Below, in pieces: positions 47,630 through 61,510 of a DNA stretch of 64,000 nt. Location of the stretch: contig JAQFVV010006312.1 in assembly GCA_028023455.1 (NCBI GenBank), positions 3,486,835-3,550,834 on the forward strand, in the 5' to 3' direction. Both the position numbers and the translations under genes were made by a program. Positions within the stretch are counted from its first letter, which is position 1; every line of letters starts with the position of its first letter. The DNA comes from Epiperipatus broadwayi. Lineage: Eukaryota > Onychophora > Udeonychophora > Euonychophora > Peripatidae. Under the pieces are notes generated by a model. That model ran no database searches and was not told where the DNA came from. It saw nothing but the letters and a program-made list of their open reading frames with translations.

Positions 47630-47652
47630 ATATATATATATATATATATATA
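47630..47652. repeat. (AT)n tract
   Basis: AT run directly after the GTACA end of block Z. Confidence 0.9.
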
Positions 47653-48714
47653 ATGTAAATCATTGAAACATGCTTAGACAATGACATAGTAAAACTCTAG
47701 TCATAAATTCTTAGTAACCTAAGATGAGGGCTTCATTTTTCAATTGTTATAATCTCCTATTTGCAATAAATATGACTCAAATAAAAGAATTGAAGAAACA
47801 CTATATTTTTTGGAAACCAAAGTACAAGAGTTTTGATAAATAAATCTTAAGATATCAGAAGTAATTAAACAGAGAAAATAATGTTACACAAAATAGATTA
47901 GCAGAAAAGAGAAATGGAAGTTATGTTAAGACATTGTAATCAAGTGATACAAGACAACATGGACACACAAATTATAAACTTCAAAGCTCTTATGATGTGA
48001 AATCTCATACAAAAAATTAAAAATTTAGAAGTGTAGATGTATGCACTATCTATAAATTATGAATGAAATGAACCCCCAAAAATGTGGAGTTGGAGAATCA
48101 CCCTAATAACAATATTACTCTGAATAATTATGTAAATAATGAGCCAATAAATGTCAATAAAAGGATAATCAAATAATAAATAATATACAAATTAACATGA
48201 ACAATAGTTCAATATCTAATATTCTTGTTAAAGAAAATTTACCTATAATATCTTAGTTTTAAACTTTTCTTAAAAAAAATGTAATTCAATATAAATAATA
48301 CATACAATACATATATTAAATAAAACTTGTTAACTATTTTAAAATAAAAATGTGCAATGCATCAACATAATATGATGAGCATGTTTTTGACTAACTATTA
48401 ATCATACTCAATGTTTTTTTAATACTTTAAAATAAAAAAATGTTAAATACATCAACATAGCATGCTGAGCATGCTTTTAACTAACTAATAACCATATCCG
48501 CTAGCTATGAATATAAATACTAGTTAATTAAGAGCATGGTCCTCCTACTATGTTGTTGTATATAACATTTTTATTTTAAAACATTAAACAAGCTTTTCTT
48601 AATATACTTGTTGTGTATATTATTTATATTGAATATATATTAATGCAATAATTTACCTGATTTCATTATTCATTTAGCAAATCATTGCCTTGAAAGTACA
48701 TTTTTTTATTTATG
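47653..48714. other. AT-rich interval with a local tandem duplication
   Basis: No gene. About 48334-48410 and 48422-48499 are diverged tandem copies (TTTAAAATAAAAA, ACATCAACATA, TGAGCATG.TTTT.ACTAACTA in both). Confidence 0.55.
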
Positions 48715-49110
48715 ATTTTTCAAAAATATAAACAAGTAAAAGGACTTCCTATGGGCTCTCTATTATTATTTATAGCTGATGATTTCTTGTTAAATAAGAG
48801 ACATTTCATGTGATTCAGATATGTGACCGAACATTTATTATATGGCTTCATAGTGTTGATGCTTTCACTTCATTTTTATTTTCCTTAATGGATACCACCA
48901 TCCAAATATTAAGTTTACTTGAAAATTGAAAATAAAAAAAATATTTTTCTAGATGCTTTAATTTCTAAAAAAATGAAATGACTTATTGTCAATATATGTT
49001 TATAAAAAAAATCAATTCATATTAATAAATGTCTCAATTTTAATTATCATAATGATCCTTTTTATATATTTTCAGTGAGAAAAAACTTTATGATGAATGC
49101 GTATAGTTTA
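48715..49110 (+). pseudogene. Penelope-like reverse transcriptase remnant
   Basis: In one frame, with stops, GLPMGSLLLFIADDFL (48742 onward) matches the PLE RT motif GLPMGSPLSPLLA, and about 200 bases later NKKNIFLDALISKK matches the FLD.LI segment that follows the catalytic motifs in PLEs. HINKCLNFNYHN then resembles the H.....YL.F.S.H box. Roughly 390 bases are recognisable; text to about 50100 may be the decayed remainder. Stops at several points make it dead. It lies on the same strand as the PLE tail at 44.6 kb but is not contiguous with it. Confidence 0.65.
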
Positions 49111-50312
49111 TTAAAAAAATAACACTACCTAGAAACATTTTACTTTCAGATGGCTATAGTAAAAATATTATATATAATGTTGATACTAAGACGAGAAATA
49201 TTGTAAATTGAGAATACTTCACCTGGTTGTAGAGTTGTTTTATAATATATTATAAGGATCACTGATAAGATTAGAAGATGTCTCTAATTTTTAACATTAA
49301 GATTACCATTTTTTTAAAGACTGAGTATTTTTACAACATCCTGGCGTCTCTGAAATTCTATCTTCATATTGTCCCAAAAGCTATGGAAATCAATGAAATA
49401 GACATATGGTGCCAAAGGTTGGGAGTATAAAAATATCTTTGATCACAACAGTTTTTACATTACATTTTATTAGATATTGGTCGTACTCCTGACTTTTATA
49501 ATACTAAAATTTTGTTACTTTGAAAAAATATGATTTGTGAACTATGAGAGAGTCTATTGAAATTTACAGTTCAAATAAATGTGATAAAGTATGTATGTAT
49601 TCCAGTCTTATGAAAGCTTATTGTTTTATGACTTTTTCTTCTAAAATAATTTTTAATAAATCAGCTAATTATAAAACTAAAAAAATATAAAACGTTTGAT
49701 TAATTCACCTCTAATTCTGATTGGATAATTATCTAATAAACATATTAATGAACATTCTTTAATCGACACACATCCACAATCTTATTACTACTTGAAACAA
49801 CAGTTCTTCATTAAAATATTTTTTTGACAATGATAAATGCAATTTCATCAAAATTCTGGCAATGTAATCTAACAAAAAAATTCTGTTTTATGGGCAAAGA
49901 TCTTTTTGGAAATTTTAGAATCTTTAACGAGGATTTTTGGTGTGCTGAAAAGAATAATTTCTCTATGCAGACAACTAATACATGATATAACACAACATTT
50001 TTTAAATTTTCATATGAATGTACAGTCAATTAAACATACATCTTCTATAGAAATTGTACATTGTTCAAATGATAATGTTTGATAATAAAAAACTGAACTA
50101 GTCTCTTCTCACTTATGACTTGATAATCAAATTTTCAGCAAATTTGGTGAAATCTTCGATTTTTCAAGCAGCTGATAATATTGTTATGATCAAATGTACG
50201 TTCAGCAAAGACTGGTTGATTGTTTTATCAAACATTGCTGCATGAAAGTTCATCAGTTTTCTATAATTGCATAAGTTGAAATACACACACAAACATGTAC
50301 ATGCATATATAT
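49111..50312. other. AT-rich interval, possibly decayed PLE
   Basis: No continuous frame. Short pieces such as a REILNIEN-like stretch near 49200 could continue the PLE, but I cannot support domain limits. It ends in ATATAT before the lone giant LTR. Confidence 0.35.
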
Positions 50313-53300
50313 TGTGACCATCTGAATGGGCACAAGGGTTTAAGATACTTTGTATCTTAATTTAAATAGTTATATTATATTTTTAAAAAAATGAAATAGC
50401 CTTAGAATTTCAAATTTTTTTTTTTGCTGGAGATTGTTTAAAGCTTAGATATGGGTTGCTTATGCAGTTTATTGGCCACTTGATAGGTATTCATTATTAT
50501 TAGTGTGGTTAATGAGGTATTTAATATAAGGAAGAAGGGTTGTTTATTAATGGAATTGATACATTTTGTCAGAAAGATGCAAAGTTATTTTATATTATTG
50601 TAGTATTAGTTGAATGGTTTTAAAATTCTTTATTCATTAATACTTATCCTTTTGTCAACAATTAATAGCCATTTCAATCATATTTAGTTAAGATAGTTTA
50701 ATATTTAGGTTGTAGTACATGTGCATGCATGTATGACTCCGCATCATTTTCATTTCATTTTCATCTTTTAATAACAGAAAACAATAGTACATGCACAATA
50801 AAAAACATTTAAATTACAGTAGTTATCTTAAATAATTTAACAAATATATATTTCTTTCCAATGATTAATAGATAGTTGAATCAATAGATTATTTTACAAA
50901 TTAAATAAATTATTAATCATTTTTATTTAATAGTTAATTAATATTCATTTTTCTTTCAAGTTTGTAAAAGCTATTTATTTTATTATTATTTTTATCTTGA
51001 TTTTAATTCTAAAAATCAAAGTGTTTTTTTTTTTTTTGAAAAGATTTTTTTTGAATATGTAATTAGCTGAGATAGAAGAGGAGCGTGGGAGTAACCTGGT
51101 GGAAGGAAATGAACTTTGCTAAAGAGAGCTTTTTAACAAAGATCTCCAGTGAAAAATTTGCATATTATGTAATGTAATTGTAGCCAAAAACAGTGGCTGA
51201 TTATTGTGAAATTAAAACCAGTTGCTGAAGTCAAATTGATTTTAAAAAAAAAGGACTTTGGAGTAAAACTTCAAAAGGATATTAAGAAATATATTATGGA
51301 AAGAGTTAATTTCAGAATGCAGTTCTAAGTTTTAAAAAGGTACTCAGTTTACTTTACTCTTCTTGATTTAAACATATTGAATTAACCATCTTCATAACTA
51401 TTGCTCTTTTAAAAATGTATGTTAATAACGTCCAGTCTACATTACTTCACTTAATTATCATTTTAAATAGGAATAAATTGCATGAATATTATTGTTGTAT
51501 CATTAACCAACGTGTGTTCTTTAATATATCTGGAAAACGCATGCAGAACTATTTTACAGAATATATTTTTATTCTTCACTATTTTCCGTGTTATGTTTTT
51601 GTGAGAATTAAACATAGACATAAGGATATGCATATTTTGATAAATCATGCCATGTTTAAATTCATCATAAAGAGATGACAGTATTTGTTTGTCTGGTATT
51701 TCTGGAAATAATACGTATGTTAAATGAAGGAAATAAATGTGAGCTACTTCAAATTAAATATCTGTTTAAATCGAATAGAAGGATAGAAATGCGGGTAATT
51801 TTTGTTCTCTTCGATAAAGATGGAAAATAAAACAAAGTATTATTAAATGCTATTCAATAAACTACTAAAAATAATTACGTATTCAATTTAGAACTACAAC
51901 GGAATAAGTGAGATAATTCCTGTCCAACAGTAGTTAAGAATTTATTATACTCTCATCATAATAGAAGATAAATTGATTGCTTATGTATGATACAGTAACT
52001 TAAATAACTTTGTTATGAACATTGAAGATGCTGAGTCCTATTTAAGCATGACTATATTTGTTTGGTTATCCTACAGCAGTTTATTTTAGTTTAAAATTCA
52101 GTTTGGAATGTGTCCCATATTGTTTCATAAACCTGGAACCGAGCTTTGCAAGTGAACTTTTATTTTAAATTACAAAACTAATAACTTTTGTTTCTTTATT
52201 TTTTTTTATTGCTTGTCATAATTAATGTATATGATAGGTAGATAGGCTTTATTTATTATTATGTTTATTTATAATTTGGGTATTTTGACCATCAAGAACG
52301 TCTCTGAAGCGTATCCAAATGAGGAGTACGCTGGTAAAAATTGATTGTGTTCAAACAGGTCTTATTGTTCTTTTATGAAGGTAAAAGAAAGAAATATTTT
52401 TTTAAAATATATTATTAGAGAGGTTTACATTTATTTTGTATACTTTATTATCTCAAAGTGAAAATTTTTTTTTTTTTTTAATCAACGAACTTATAATAGA
52501 AGTAGTTTGCAAGATATGAAAGAAAGTTTGTTCGTAATAATTATAAATATTAAATTAAAAGTTATACCTTAATGCAATATTTAATTATCATGTTACCTGC
52601 TTAGTGTATAATTTAGAGTTAATATTATATATCTTTTTATTCGTGAGTGTGTGTTTGTTTTGCACAATTATGATATTTGTTTGAAAAAGTTCAGTTTGTG
52701 AATATTTTATGCATGAATTTCATACACTGTCATATTCTACTGAGTTGAATGGATTGGTATGTTATCTGTATGTATTTATCTGCCAGCGTGTATTTATAAT
52801 GTTCGATATTTAGAAAAGCTATGAGAATGGAAAGAAATCTGATTGCGTTATAATGTCTGTAGGGATAAAAGATCTTGCTTATTTAGTATATGTTAATAAT
52901 TTTCCATGAGTAGAGCCTAGTTTATATTATATGTGTATGATTAAATGATATTTTGAAGTGATGTTTTCTTAGAGCCTGGTGATGAGGAATAATTCCCCAC
53001 CAATAATGTATTTAGAAGTAGATGAGTTATTGTTGAAGTATGATTAAATGATGCTTAGGAAGTTATGTGACGTTTTTCTTGGATTCTTGGTGATGAGTAA
53101 ATGTTCTCCACCAAAAGTATATTTAGAATCAGATGAATTATTGTAGAAGTGTTCAGTAAAAGTTTAGCTGCTCCTCATGTAGATTCCCCTTATAACGTAT
53201 AGTATGTATAATCATGAAAATATAGCTATGTGTTAATTAATAAGTGGCCAGATAAATTGTTAGATTAATTCTTGATGTAGTATTAGTGTCTTATTTCATT

Positions 53301-54846
53301 GATGAATTACGACATTGTTCGAAATAAAATAATTGTATGATATTTTCTTAATGAATGGAGAGTTTATAGAAAAGATTGTTTTATATTATTGCTGCTTGAA
53401 CATGCACACACACGCGTAATATAAATAATATCGCGTATATAAAGTATAGAATTATTGAAATTAAAATGAGAAATAAATGTTTTTTTTTTTGAAATACATT
53501 ACATTCATTTAAATATAAAGTATAAAGTATTGAGATTAAAACGGGAATAAATATTTTAAAATACAGTGTATTTATTTAAATAAAGGTTATAAATCATCAA
53601 ATCATCAGAATAAACATGATTTGTTGCTATGCATAAAAGGTATACATAATTGAAAGTGATTATTTAGTCAATTAGAGAAAGTTGTTTTGTTGAGAGCCAA
53701 ATATAATTAATTTGATTTATTTTGTTAATCAAGAGTAATATCCTCTCAAAAGTATTTTTTTTGTGCTAATAATATAACATGTTATTTATTTATTGTCATG
53801 TAGATGAAACATGTAGGCAAAGCATGTGTTCGAAGTCAGGATATTTAAGTTTTGTTATTAATTTGCTTTGATAGTAGGGATAATCCCAAACTGATGCTCA
53901 AAGTTTATTTGATAATTTAAAAATCTGTAAGGCAAATAGTCCATTTGTAAATATCATGTTAAACCAAGTTTATTTTATTGTAATAAATGATTTGTTTTAG
54001 TTATTTAAAATCTTAAAAACTGTGTCTTGAGTTATTCTTGTGTACATTCGTGTTTTCCATTTCCACATCTCCACATTTCATAAATCTATTACAAAATAGA
54101 TATATTATTTTAGAGTTATAATATTAAATTTGCTAGTGTCTGACAATATTGTTTTTCTTAATCCAAACATTATAAAAGAACATTTGCCACTTGATAAACG
54201 TATTAGAAAGGTTGCCAAGTCAGTATATTTGTTAGATGATGATATGAGATTAAAATACCCTATCTCTGTCATTATCTTATTATTGAAACACAGTAAAATA
54301 TTTTAGTCAATTTGTTTCATTACATTTTTATCATACTTTAGAATTATAATTTATGGGCCAATGTAGTTTATTTAATTCAACTGTGTTTGTTAAAATTCCC
54401 TGAGATCTTATTGTTTATTTCTTGATTGGCATTAAAGTAGATGTTTAGATTATGATATGCCAAGTCATAGAATTGTTTAAGAATATAATTATAGCAAGCT
54501 GATATATGTTATACTTGGATGAAGGAAGAAATTAAGTTTAAAGTATATTTTAATAGACTGTACCAAATAAACATTATGATTCTTTATCATACAATTAATT
54601 AACAAAGGAATTTACATTATATTAAATGTTTTATAATATTTCTTCTTTTATTCATTTATTATCATATATCTTATGAACTGCCTATAGCCTCCCACTGAGC
54701 TGAGCTGAACATAAACTTAAATATAGAGTCTCAGTAATAATTTTGTATTATATATTTTGTTATATTGTTCTATTCATTAATAGAACTGGCGCCTGGGCAT
54801 TTCGTTCATGTAATGTATATGAGCGGTGTTGGGAGTGTAGGTTATA
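50313..54846 (+). repeat. Lone giant LTR (4.53 kb)
   Basis: Starts TGTGACCATCTGAATGGGC and ends GTAGGTTATA, the same termini as 27048-32046 and 34929-39468, with no internal region on either side and AT repeats at both ends (ATATAT before, (AT)n after). It is more diverged from the other two than they are from each other, especially in the first 1.7 kb. This is what recombination between two LTRs leaves behind, and it confirms the repeat boundaries. The frame at 51415-51678 parallels 28165-28368 but with a different end. Confidence 0.85.
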
Positions 54847-54877
54847 ATATATATAAATATATATATATAATATTATA

Positions 54878-54911
<34 letters not shown>
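54847..54911. repeat. (AT)n-rich tract
   Basis: AT repeat with a few interruptions (AAATAT, TAATATTATAATA) directly after the lone giant LTR. Confidence 0.93.
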
Positions 54912-54914
<3 letters not shown>

Positions 54915-57232
54915 TGCTGATCTACTTCAAGTTGAATCTCACTACTCATCTCGCACTGAGTCATGTTATTGTTTGAGATCTAACAATTGGTCTTTCAAAA
55001 GTTAACCTTGATAATGGCAGTTGCTAGTCCATTGAAATATCAGATTGTAATGCAAAATAATACACAGTTTGTACTCAAAAATATTATTTTATCTACATCA
55101 TATAACCATGAAAACATTAAATATAATATTATATATATAAAGATGTTTGTAAATTTAAGAATTCAAACAGTAGAACATAATGCACATTTCTTTGTAATAA
55201 TCTGTATTAAATTTCAGTTATAATTTAAATAGAAAACCACGATTTAAATTTTCCTGTGCTGAAACTACTGACTTAGCAATGATAATAGTATTTTTCTGAC
55301 TTATGTCAAACTGAAAATAAACTACTTTTAATTTAATACTTAAGTTAATTAATTCATTTACAAATTTAAGTGATAATAAATCTATTATATTTGGCATTTT
55401 AGCCAGAATAATGGTGCTGCAATGATTCTTTCTATGAAGATTTCATTTTTAATATATTAATTTAAAATATTCCAAAACATGTTTGGAGTATGCACCTTTA
55501 CATAATTTTGTGTGTGATTGACAAAAAAAATTAATTTCTAACAAAACTATAAAGGAGTTGGCAATCTGCAATTGGCTGATGCTTTAGATTATTTTACCCT
55601 GCAACTCAATGCCACAGAAACATGATTTTCAGCAATTGTTAATGATTATGATGCAACATTTTTGTAAAAAAACTTATTATTAAATCAAAAACTACATCAC
55701 TAGGAGACAATTGTCTTTGAAAACATTTTATTTTTAAAAATACCACTCTTAGTAAGTCTAGAAACTGTGTTATGAGATCTGGAAATAGTCAAAGAAGCAG
55801 TCATTACAGGTTAAAAAGAAAATTGTTTCTGTAAAAACAATAAGTAAAATATTTTAATAACAATTAATAATTTATTAACTATTATAATTTTTTTAATTTC
55901 TTTTATGATAATTAATTTTAAATATATCATTTGTAATAACATAAAATTCTAATATTTAATATTTTATTAGTCTAACTTTTTGAATAGGTAACATGAAGTC
56001 AACATTAGTAAGATTGTCAATTAGATACTTATTTTCACAAGTTTAAAATACTAATTTTAAATATATTTTTATTTTAATTATTAGAAGACTTAATTATTTA
56101 TAATGTAACATACAAATTCTTTTTACAATACACCTAAAACAATTTAATTGCACCAAAAAAATCAAATATGGCATTATATTGAAAACAATAGTCACTAGAC
56201 TCTATTCAAAAGTTTTGTGGGTGGATTTGACACTAATGAACTTAAATAAAGACAAACTTGTCATATTTTATGGTAAATTAAATGGAAAATTTACATATGC
56301 TCTTAAAATTTTTGATTTAATAAAATTTTATATTGTTCAGTTTTTAAAAGTTGGTAATGATTTTTTTCCTATTGCTAACTAATGTAAATAATAAAAAATA
56401 AAAAGCCTAATTCTTCTTTCATTCATTTATTTGTCTATCTTAATAAAATGTTAAAATATCTATGAAATTATTTGTCACTACAAGATGTTATGAAAAGAAT
56501 AAAAAAAAATGTGTTTTTCAAAAAACATGTTATAAAAAACATAGCAAATCTTGTAACTAGCTGGTGACAAATATGTTGTTTGAAAAAATACCCTTAGTCA
56601 AGCAATGGGTGAATAACAGCAATTGGAGCATAAATAGGTTAAACAAACAACTTGGATCTAATTTACTTAGACTCAATCAAAAAGCAGGGTTGCAATCATT
56701 TCATGAAGAAGAGAGAAACTACTGAAAAACTGTTTTGTATCATAACTTGGAAACATGAATGATCTTATCTTCCTGACTAGTTTACAATAATTTTCAACAG
56801 TTCATTTATAATAGCAATTAAAATGAGTTTATCTAATAGAAGTACCACTAGTATTAGTGACTAGAGACCAATAATCATGCCAATCAAACACCCAGAATGC
56901 AATCAGATTCAGAAGCAAGTGCTTAAGTTTGCTAAACCAGCCATTGCCTGCTCTCATAATACCTTGAAGAAAGAAGTTAATAGTACCATAAGAATAACCC
57001 AAGAACTACTGTTACTATACCCTATTTAATGTCAATAATGCTATTATATACCACACTCAACATCACTTGTGCATCAGTAGTATATCTACCACTTTTGGAA
57101 GAACTAATGAAAACATCCATAAATATATTGAAATAACAATATCTGCAGAAAACTATGGCTTGGAAATGTTTAAATATTTTATATATTAAGATCTTATCAT
57201 TATAGATATTACAAGTTTTTAAATTTAAATAT
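54912..57232. other. AT-rich interval holding one copy of a local repeat
   Basis: 55125-55345 matches 59185-59391 (shared AGAACATAATG, TTAAATTTCAGTTATAATTTA, TGACTTATGTCAAA). The copy here retains TTTAATACTTAAG where the other has a MITE inserted. The rest (to 57232) is AT-rich without supported genes; a stop-poor stretch near 56880-57000 (KQVLKFAKPAIACSHNTLKK in one frame) is unassigned. Confidence 0.5.

Positions 57233-57959
<727 letters not shown>

Positions 57960-58049
<90 letters not shown>
57960..58049. repeat. (AT)n microsatellite, two tracts
   Basis: AT runs at 57960-58012 and 58018-58048, ending where the LINE coding sequence begins. Confidence 0.96.
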
Positions 58050-58050
<1 letters not shown>

Positions 58051-59083
58051 GTTTTGGATTTGTAGATTATGAAAAGGCATTCGATTCTATACACATTTCT
58101 TCAGTGATTAAATCATTGGATCATCAAGATATAGATCCAGGATATTGTCATATTCTAAAGAATATCTATAAAAATGCAACAGCAACAATTAGATTACATA
58201 ATGATACTGGAAAAATCAACATTGAGAAAGGTGTAAGACAAGGTGACTCCATATCTACAAAACTTTTTACAGCAGTGCTGCAAGAAGTATTTTGTGGATT
58301 AAAATGGGAATCTAAAGGGGTGAAAGTAAGTGGAGAGTATTTAAGTCATTTAGATTTTGCAGGTGATGTAGTTGTTTTTACAAACAATGCTTCAAAGCTG
58401 CAGGAAATGTTGCAGGAGTTAGCAGATGAAAGTAGAAAAGTAGGACTAAAGATAAATGTTAAAAAGACAAAAGTAATGTTTAATCAGTTTTCTCAAAATA
58501 TGAAAATAAAGATTGATTATGAGGAATTAAAAGAAGTTAACAGATTATTAATACAGATGGAAAAATAATGGAGGAAATTAATCATAGAATTAAACTTGGT
58601 TGGAATGCCTTTGGTAGAAATAACTTGATACTAAAAGGAAATATGCCTATGTGTTTGAAAAGGATGGTTTTTAACAAATGTGTTTTACCAGTTCTTACTT
58701 ATGGATCTGAGACTTGGACACTTAATAGAAGAGCAATACAGAGACCTCAGACCACTCAAAGGAGTATGGAGAGATGTATGTTGGGAGTAACAAGAAGAGA
58801 TCGAAAATGCAATGTATGGGTAAGACAACAAACAGGTGTTACTGACCTTATTGAAAAAAATAAAAGATTGAAATGGAGTTGGGCTGGACATATTGCTAGA
58901 AGAGATGATAATAGATGGACAATTGAAATTTTAAACTGGATTCCAAGAGATTGTAAAAGACCCAGAAAGAAACCACATGTGAGATGGATGGATGAAATAA
59001 GAAAATGTGCAGGGGTGTTGTGGAGAAGAGAAGCTAAAGATCAGAGAAGATGGATTAAACTTGGAGAGACTAGCATCCTGCAG
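58050..59083 (+). pseudogene. RTE-type LINE reverse transcriptase, 5'-truncated and frameshifted
   Basis: Reading starts inside the RT with GFVDYEKAFDSI directly after (AT)n, so endonuclease and RT N-terminus are missing. Next come GVRQGDSISTKLF (RT motif B) and HLDFAGDVVVF at about 58348-58380. The last is the FADD catalytic box with its first Asp changed to Gly, which kills activity. A small deletion near 58540 shifts the frame; text resumes as INTDGKIMEEINHRIKLGW. The C-terminal region has GSETWTL, HIARRDDNRWT, NWIPRDCKRPRKKPH and a final RRWIKLGE, typical of RTE elements of invertebrates, ending at TGA 59084-59086. The 3' tail passes into a TGATTATAT/(AT)n repeat; RTEs commonly end in short tandem repeats. 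Confidence 0.92.
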
Positions 59084-59102
59084 TGAATTGATAATGGTTG
59101 AT

Positions 59103-59103
<1 letters not shown>

Positions 59104-59169
<66 letters not shown>
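59104..59169. repeat. (AT)n microsatellite at the LINE 3' end
   Basis: AT repeat with one TATTATA phase change, directly continuing the LINE tail. Confidence 0.95.
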
Positions 59170-59171
<2 letters not shown>

Positions 59172-59391
59172 CAAAATTACCCCAAATTATATATATAATA
59201 TTGTAAATTTACTGACTCCAATAGAAGAACATAATGTAAATTTCTATGTAATATTCTAGATTAAATTTCAGTTATAATTTATCTAGAAAACCATCAATTA
59301 AAATTGGCTATGTTAATTGAAAGTACATGACCTAGTAATGATAGTGATATTTGTCTGACTTATGTCAAATCAAAAATGGATTGCTTTTAAT
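59170..59391. repeat. Local repeat, partner of 55125-55345
   Basis: Shares AGAACATAATG, TTAAATTTCAGTTATAATTTA and TGACTTATGTCAAA with the copy at 55.1 kb. It is split by the MITE at 59392 and resumes after 60141 with TACTTAA, as in the intact copy. Confidence 0.7.
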
Positions 59392-60141
59392 TTAACCTCT
59401 TTATGGCTGATTTTTTATTGGCTGAGTAAGGGAAAAGTCTAAAGTTTTAATTGGTCAATTCACAAACCCAACTGTCAAAATATGTTCATCTTTTAATATT
59501 ATATTCACTTTAGTTTCATTTGTAAAAAGTATATTAAATGTATATTAATAATTTGTCAGGTTATGAAAGTGAACAAAAGTTTTTCCAAAAATAAATTTTT
59601 ATTTATACTTATAAAAATATTCAATAGCAGCAATTTTAAAACAAAAATTAATAACCAACTAAAAAGCATTGCTGACATTAGTGATTTCTTTCTCAGTTTT
59701 ATGTTTTCAAAAAATAAATAATTTTTACTAAAATCTTATATATTTTTCTATAATAATTTTATTTTTAGTATATTTTATCAAAATAATTTATAATATGTCA
59801 AAAAATACTTTTAAAATAGTCTAAAACATTCGTTTATCACTTTTGAAATGAAACAAAAGAAATCGGAGTGATTTCATTATTGACAAGATATTTTCTTTGT
59901 CCATGACTACTATCAGCTAATCAGCAACAAGGATGGACAGACTTCTTGTTTTGTTAGACATTTGATGTCAGTTTTATTGATTTTTTACTTGTAAAATAAT
60001 TCAAAAGAGGCAGCATCTTACGGAACTTTTTATAACCTTTCAAATGATGGTAAAATTTTTACCATAGCTTTAAAAATGACAGGATTTGAATGATGGGAAG
60101 CCCATCATGTTTTTAATAATGTCTGTCAAAAAATAGGTTAA
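59392..60141 (+). mobile_element. TTAA-flanked MITE (750 bp)
   Basis: TTAA at 59392-59395 and 60138-60141. The left end reads CCTCTTTATGGCTGA; the right end, read on the minus strand, CCTATTTTTTGACAG. The interior matches 61653-62634 in the same orientation and 13358-14352 in the opposite one. The paralogous repeat at 55.3 kb shows the uninterrupted TTTAATACTTAA, so TTAA was duplicated on insertion. Non-coding; piggyBac-like by target site and ends. Confidence 0.85.
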
Positions 60142-60487
60142 TACTTAAATTGGTATAAAAAAGCAAATCAGACCTAGATACTATGTATACTTTTTGCATA
60201 TGTTTATATGTAAATTAATTAACATACTTAAGATAAGTGAACAAACTTAGACAAATATAAGCTCCATTCATATTTCTTGAAACATTCATAGTTCAATTGA
60301 CATAAAAAGTTTAAAAAATGACATATTTGTAATATGTATTCCTTAATTCAAGATTATCTCTCTTCAGGTATCTATAATGTCATATATGTGTGTGTGTGTG
60401 TGTGTTAAAACGAAGATTTGCACGGGTTAAATATATAAAATACATACTTTGCGGGTTCATCCATGTTAAAAACTTTTAATATTAATA

Positions 60488-60531
60488 TACTGACATTTCA
60501 ACTTGGTCACACAAGCCATCCACAGAGTTAT
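60488..60531 (-). ncRNA. Hammerhead-like motif, left PLE arm
   Basis: On the minus strand: CTGTGGATGGCTTG, loop TGTGAC, CAAGTTGAAATG. Stem CTTG/CAAG is kept; the TGATGA box is altered to TGGATGG. Companion of 44999-45037 and 61429-61471. Confidence 0.35.
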
Positions 60532-60617
60532 AAAAGGTAGAAAGACAGTTGTAGAGGTGCTACAATCACTGATTTGAATAAAATGTTAAAATTCCATCAA
60601 TAGCAAAAATGTTAAAT

Positions 60618-60986
60618 TTAGGAATGTTTTTTAAAAAAATCTTTCCAAATAGGAGGAAGTGTGCATGTATCATCTCGCTTATTGATATAATCTGGCCTTT
60701 TAAGTATCTCAATGGCTTCTCTAATTTTGCATTGGTAGAGATTATCACATCTGGATATGATCCTGGCACTAGAAAAATCAATTTTATGACCTGAATCCAT
60801 AGTATGGAGTGAGAGTGCTGCTGATGATGAGTGTTGTTTAACTGCATTAGCATGCTCATCTCTTCTAACACTGATGCAATGATTACTCATACCTATGTAA
60901 GAAGCTTTACAATTTTTACATGAGATTTGATAGACACCATGAGATTCAAGAGGGATTGAATCCTTAGGCTTGGTTATTATATTCAA
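60618..60986 (-). pseudogene. GIY-YIG endonuclease of Penelope-like element, C-terminal fragment
   Basis: The minus-strand frame reads ESHGVYQISCKNCKASYIGMS, the GIY-YIG core (G-V-Y...Y-I-G), preceded by KPKDSIPL. Then SVRRDEHANAVKQHSSSAALS with the conserved Arg, HTMDSGHKIDFSSARIISR, and REAIEILKRPDYINKRDD with the conserved Glu, ending at a stop. In PLEs this domain nicks DNA to start insertion. The frame is open but begins at the centre of the inverted repeat with no ATG, so the RT part is absent and it is a truncated copy. It is the best-preserved of three copies here (44.6 kb and the right arm are more damaged). Confidence 0.85.
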
Positions 60987-61428
60987 TACAGCCTAAGGTT
61001 CAATCCCTCTTGATCTCATGGTGTCTATCAAATCTCATGTAAAAATATATAAAGCTTCTTACATAGGTATGAGTAATCGTCGCCTCAGTGTTAGGAGAGA
61101 TGAGCATGCTAATGCAGTTAAACAACACTCATCATCACACACTCTCACTCCATACTATGGATTCAGGTCATAAAATTGATTTTTCAGTGCCAGGATCATA
61201 TCCAGATGTGATAATCTCTACCAATTCAAAATTAGAGAAGCCATTGAGATACTTAAAAGGCCAGATTGTATCAATAAGCGAGATGATACATGCAAACATC
61301 CTCCTATTTGGAAAGATTTTTTTAAAAAACATTCCAAAATTTAACATTTTTGCTATTGGTGGAATTTTAACATTTTATTCAAATCAGTGATTGTAGCGCC
61401 TCTACAACCGTCTTTCTACCTTTTATAA

Positions 61429-61471
61429 CTCTGTGGATGGCTTGTGTGACCAAGTGGAAACATCAGTATAT
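61429..61471 (+). ncRNA. Hammerhead-like motif, right PLE arm
   Basis: CTGTGGATGGCTTG, loop TGTGAC, CAAGTGGAAACATC. The GGAAAC box is closest to the canonical GAAAC among the three copies; the TGGATGG box departs from TGATGA. Confidence 0.35.
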
Positions 61472-61510
61472 TAATATTAAAAGTTTTTAACATAGATGAA
61501 CCCGCAAAGT

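Noticed and set aside
56880-57010. Stop-poor stretch (KQVLKFAKPAIACSHNTLKK) as a possible PLE or host exon
   Set aside because: Too short and without a recognisable motif; no splice-site or domain support.
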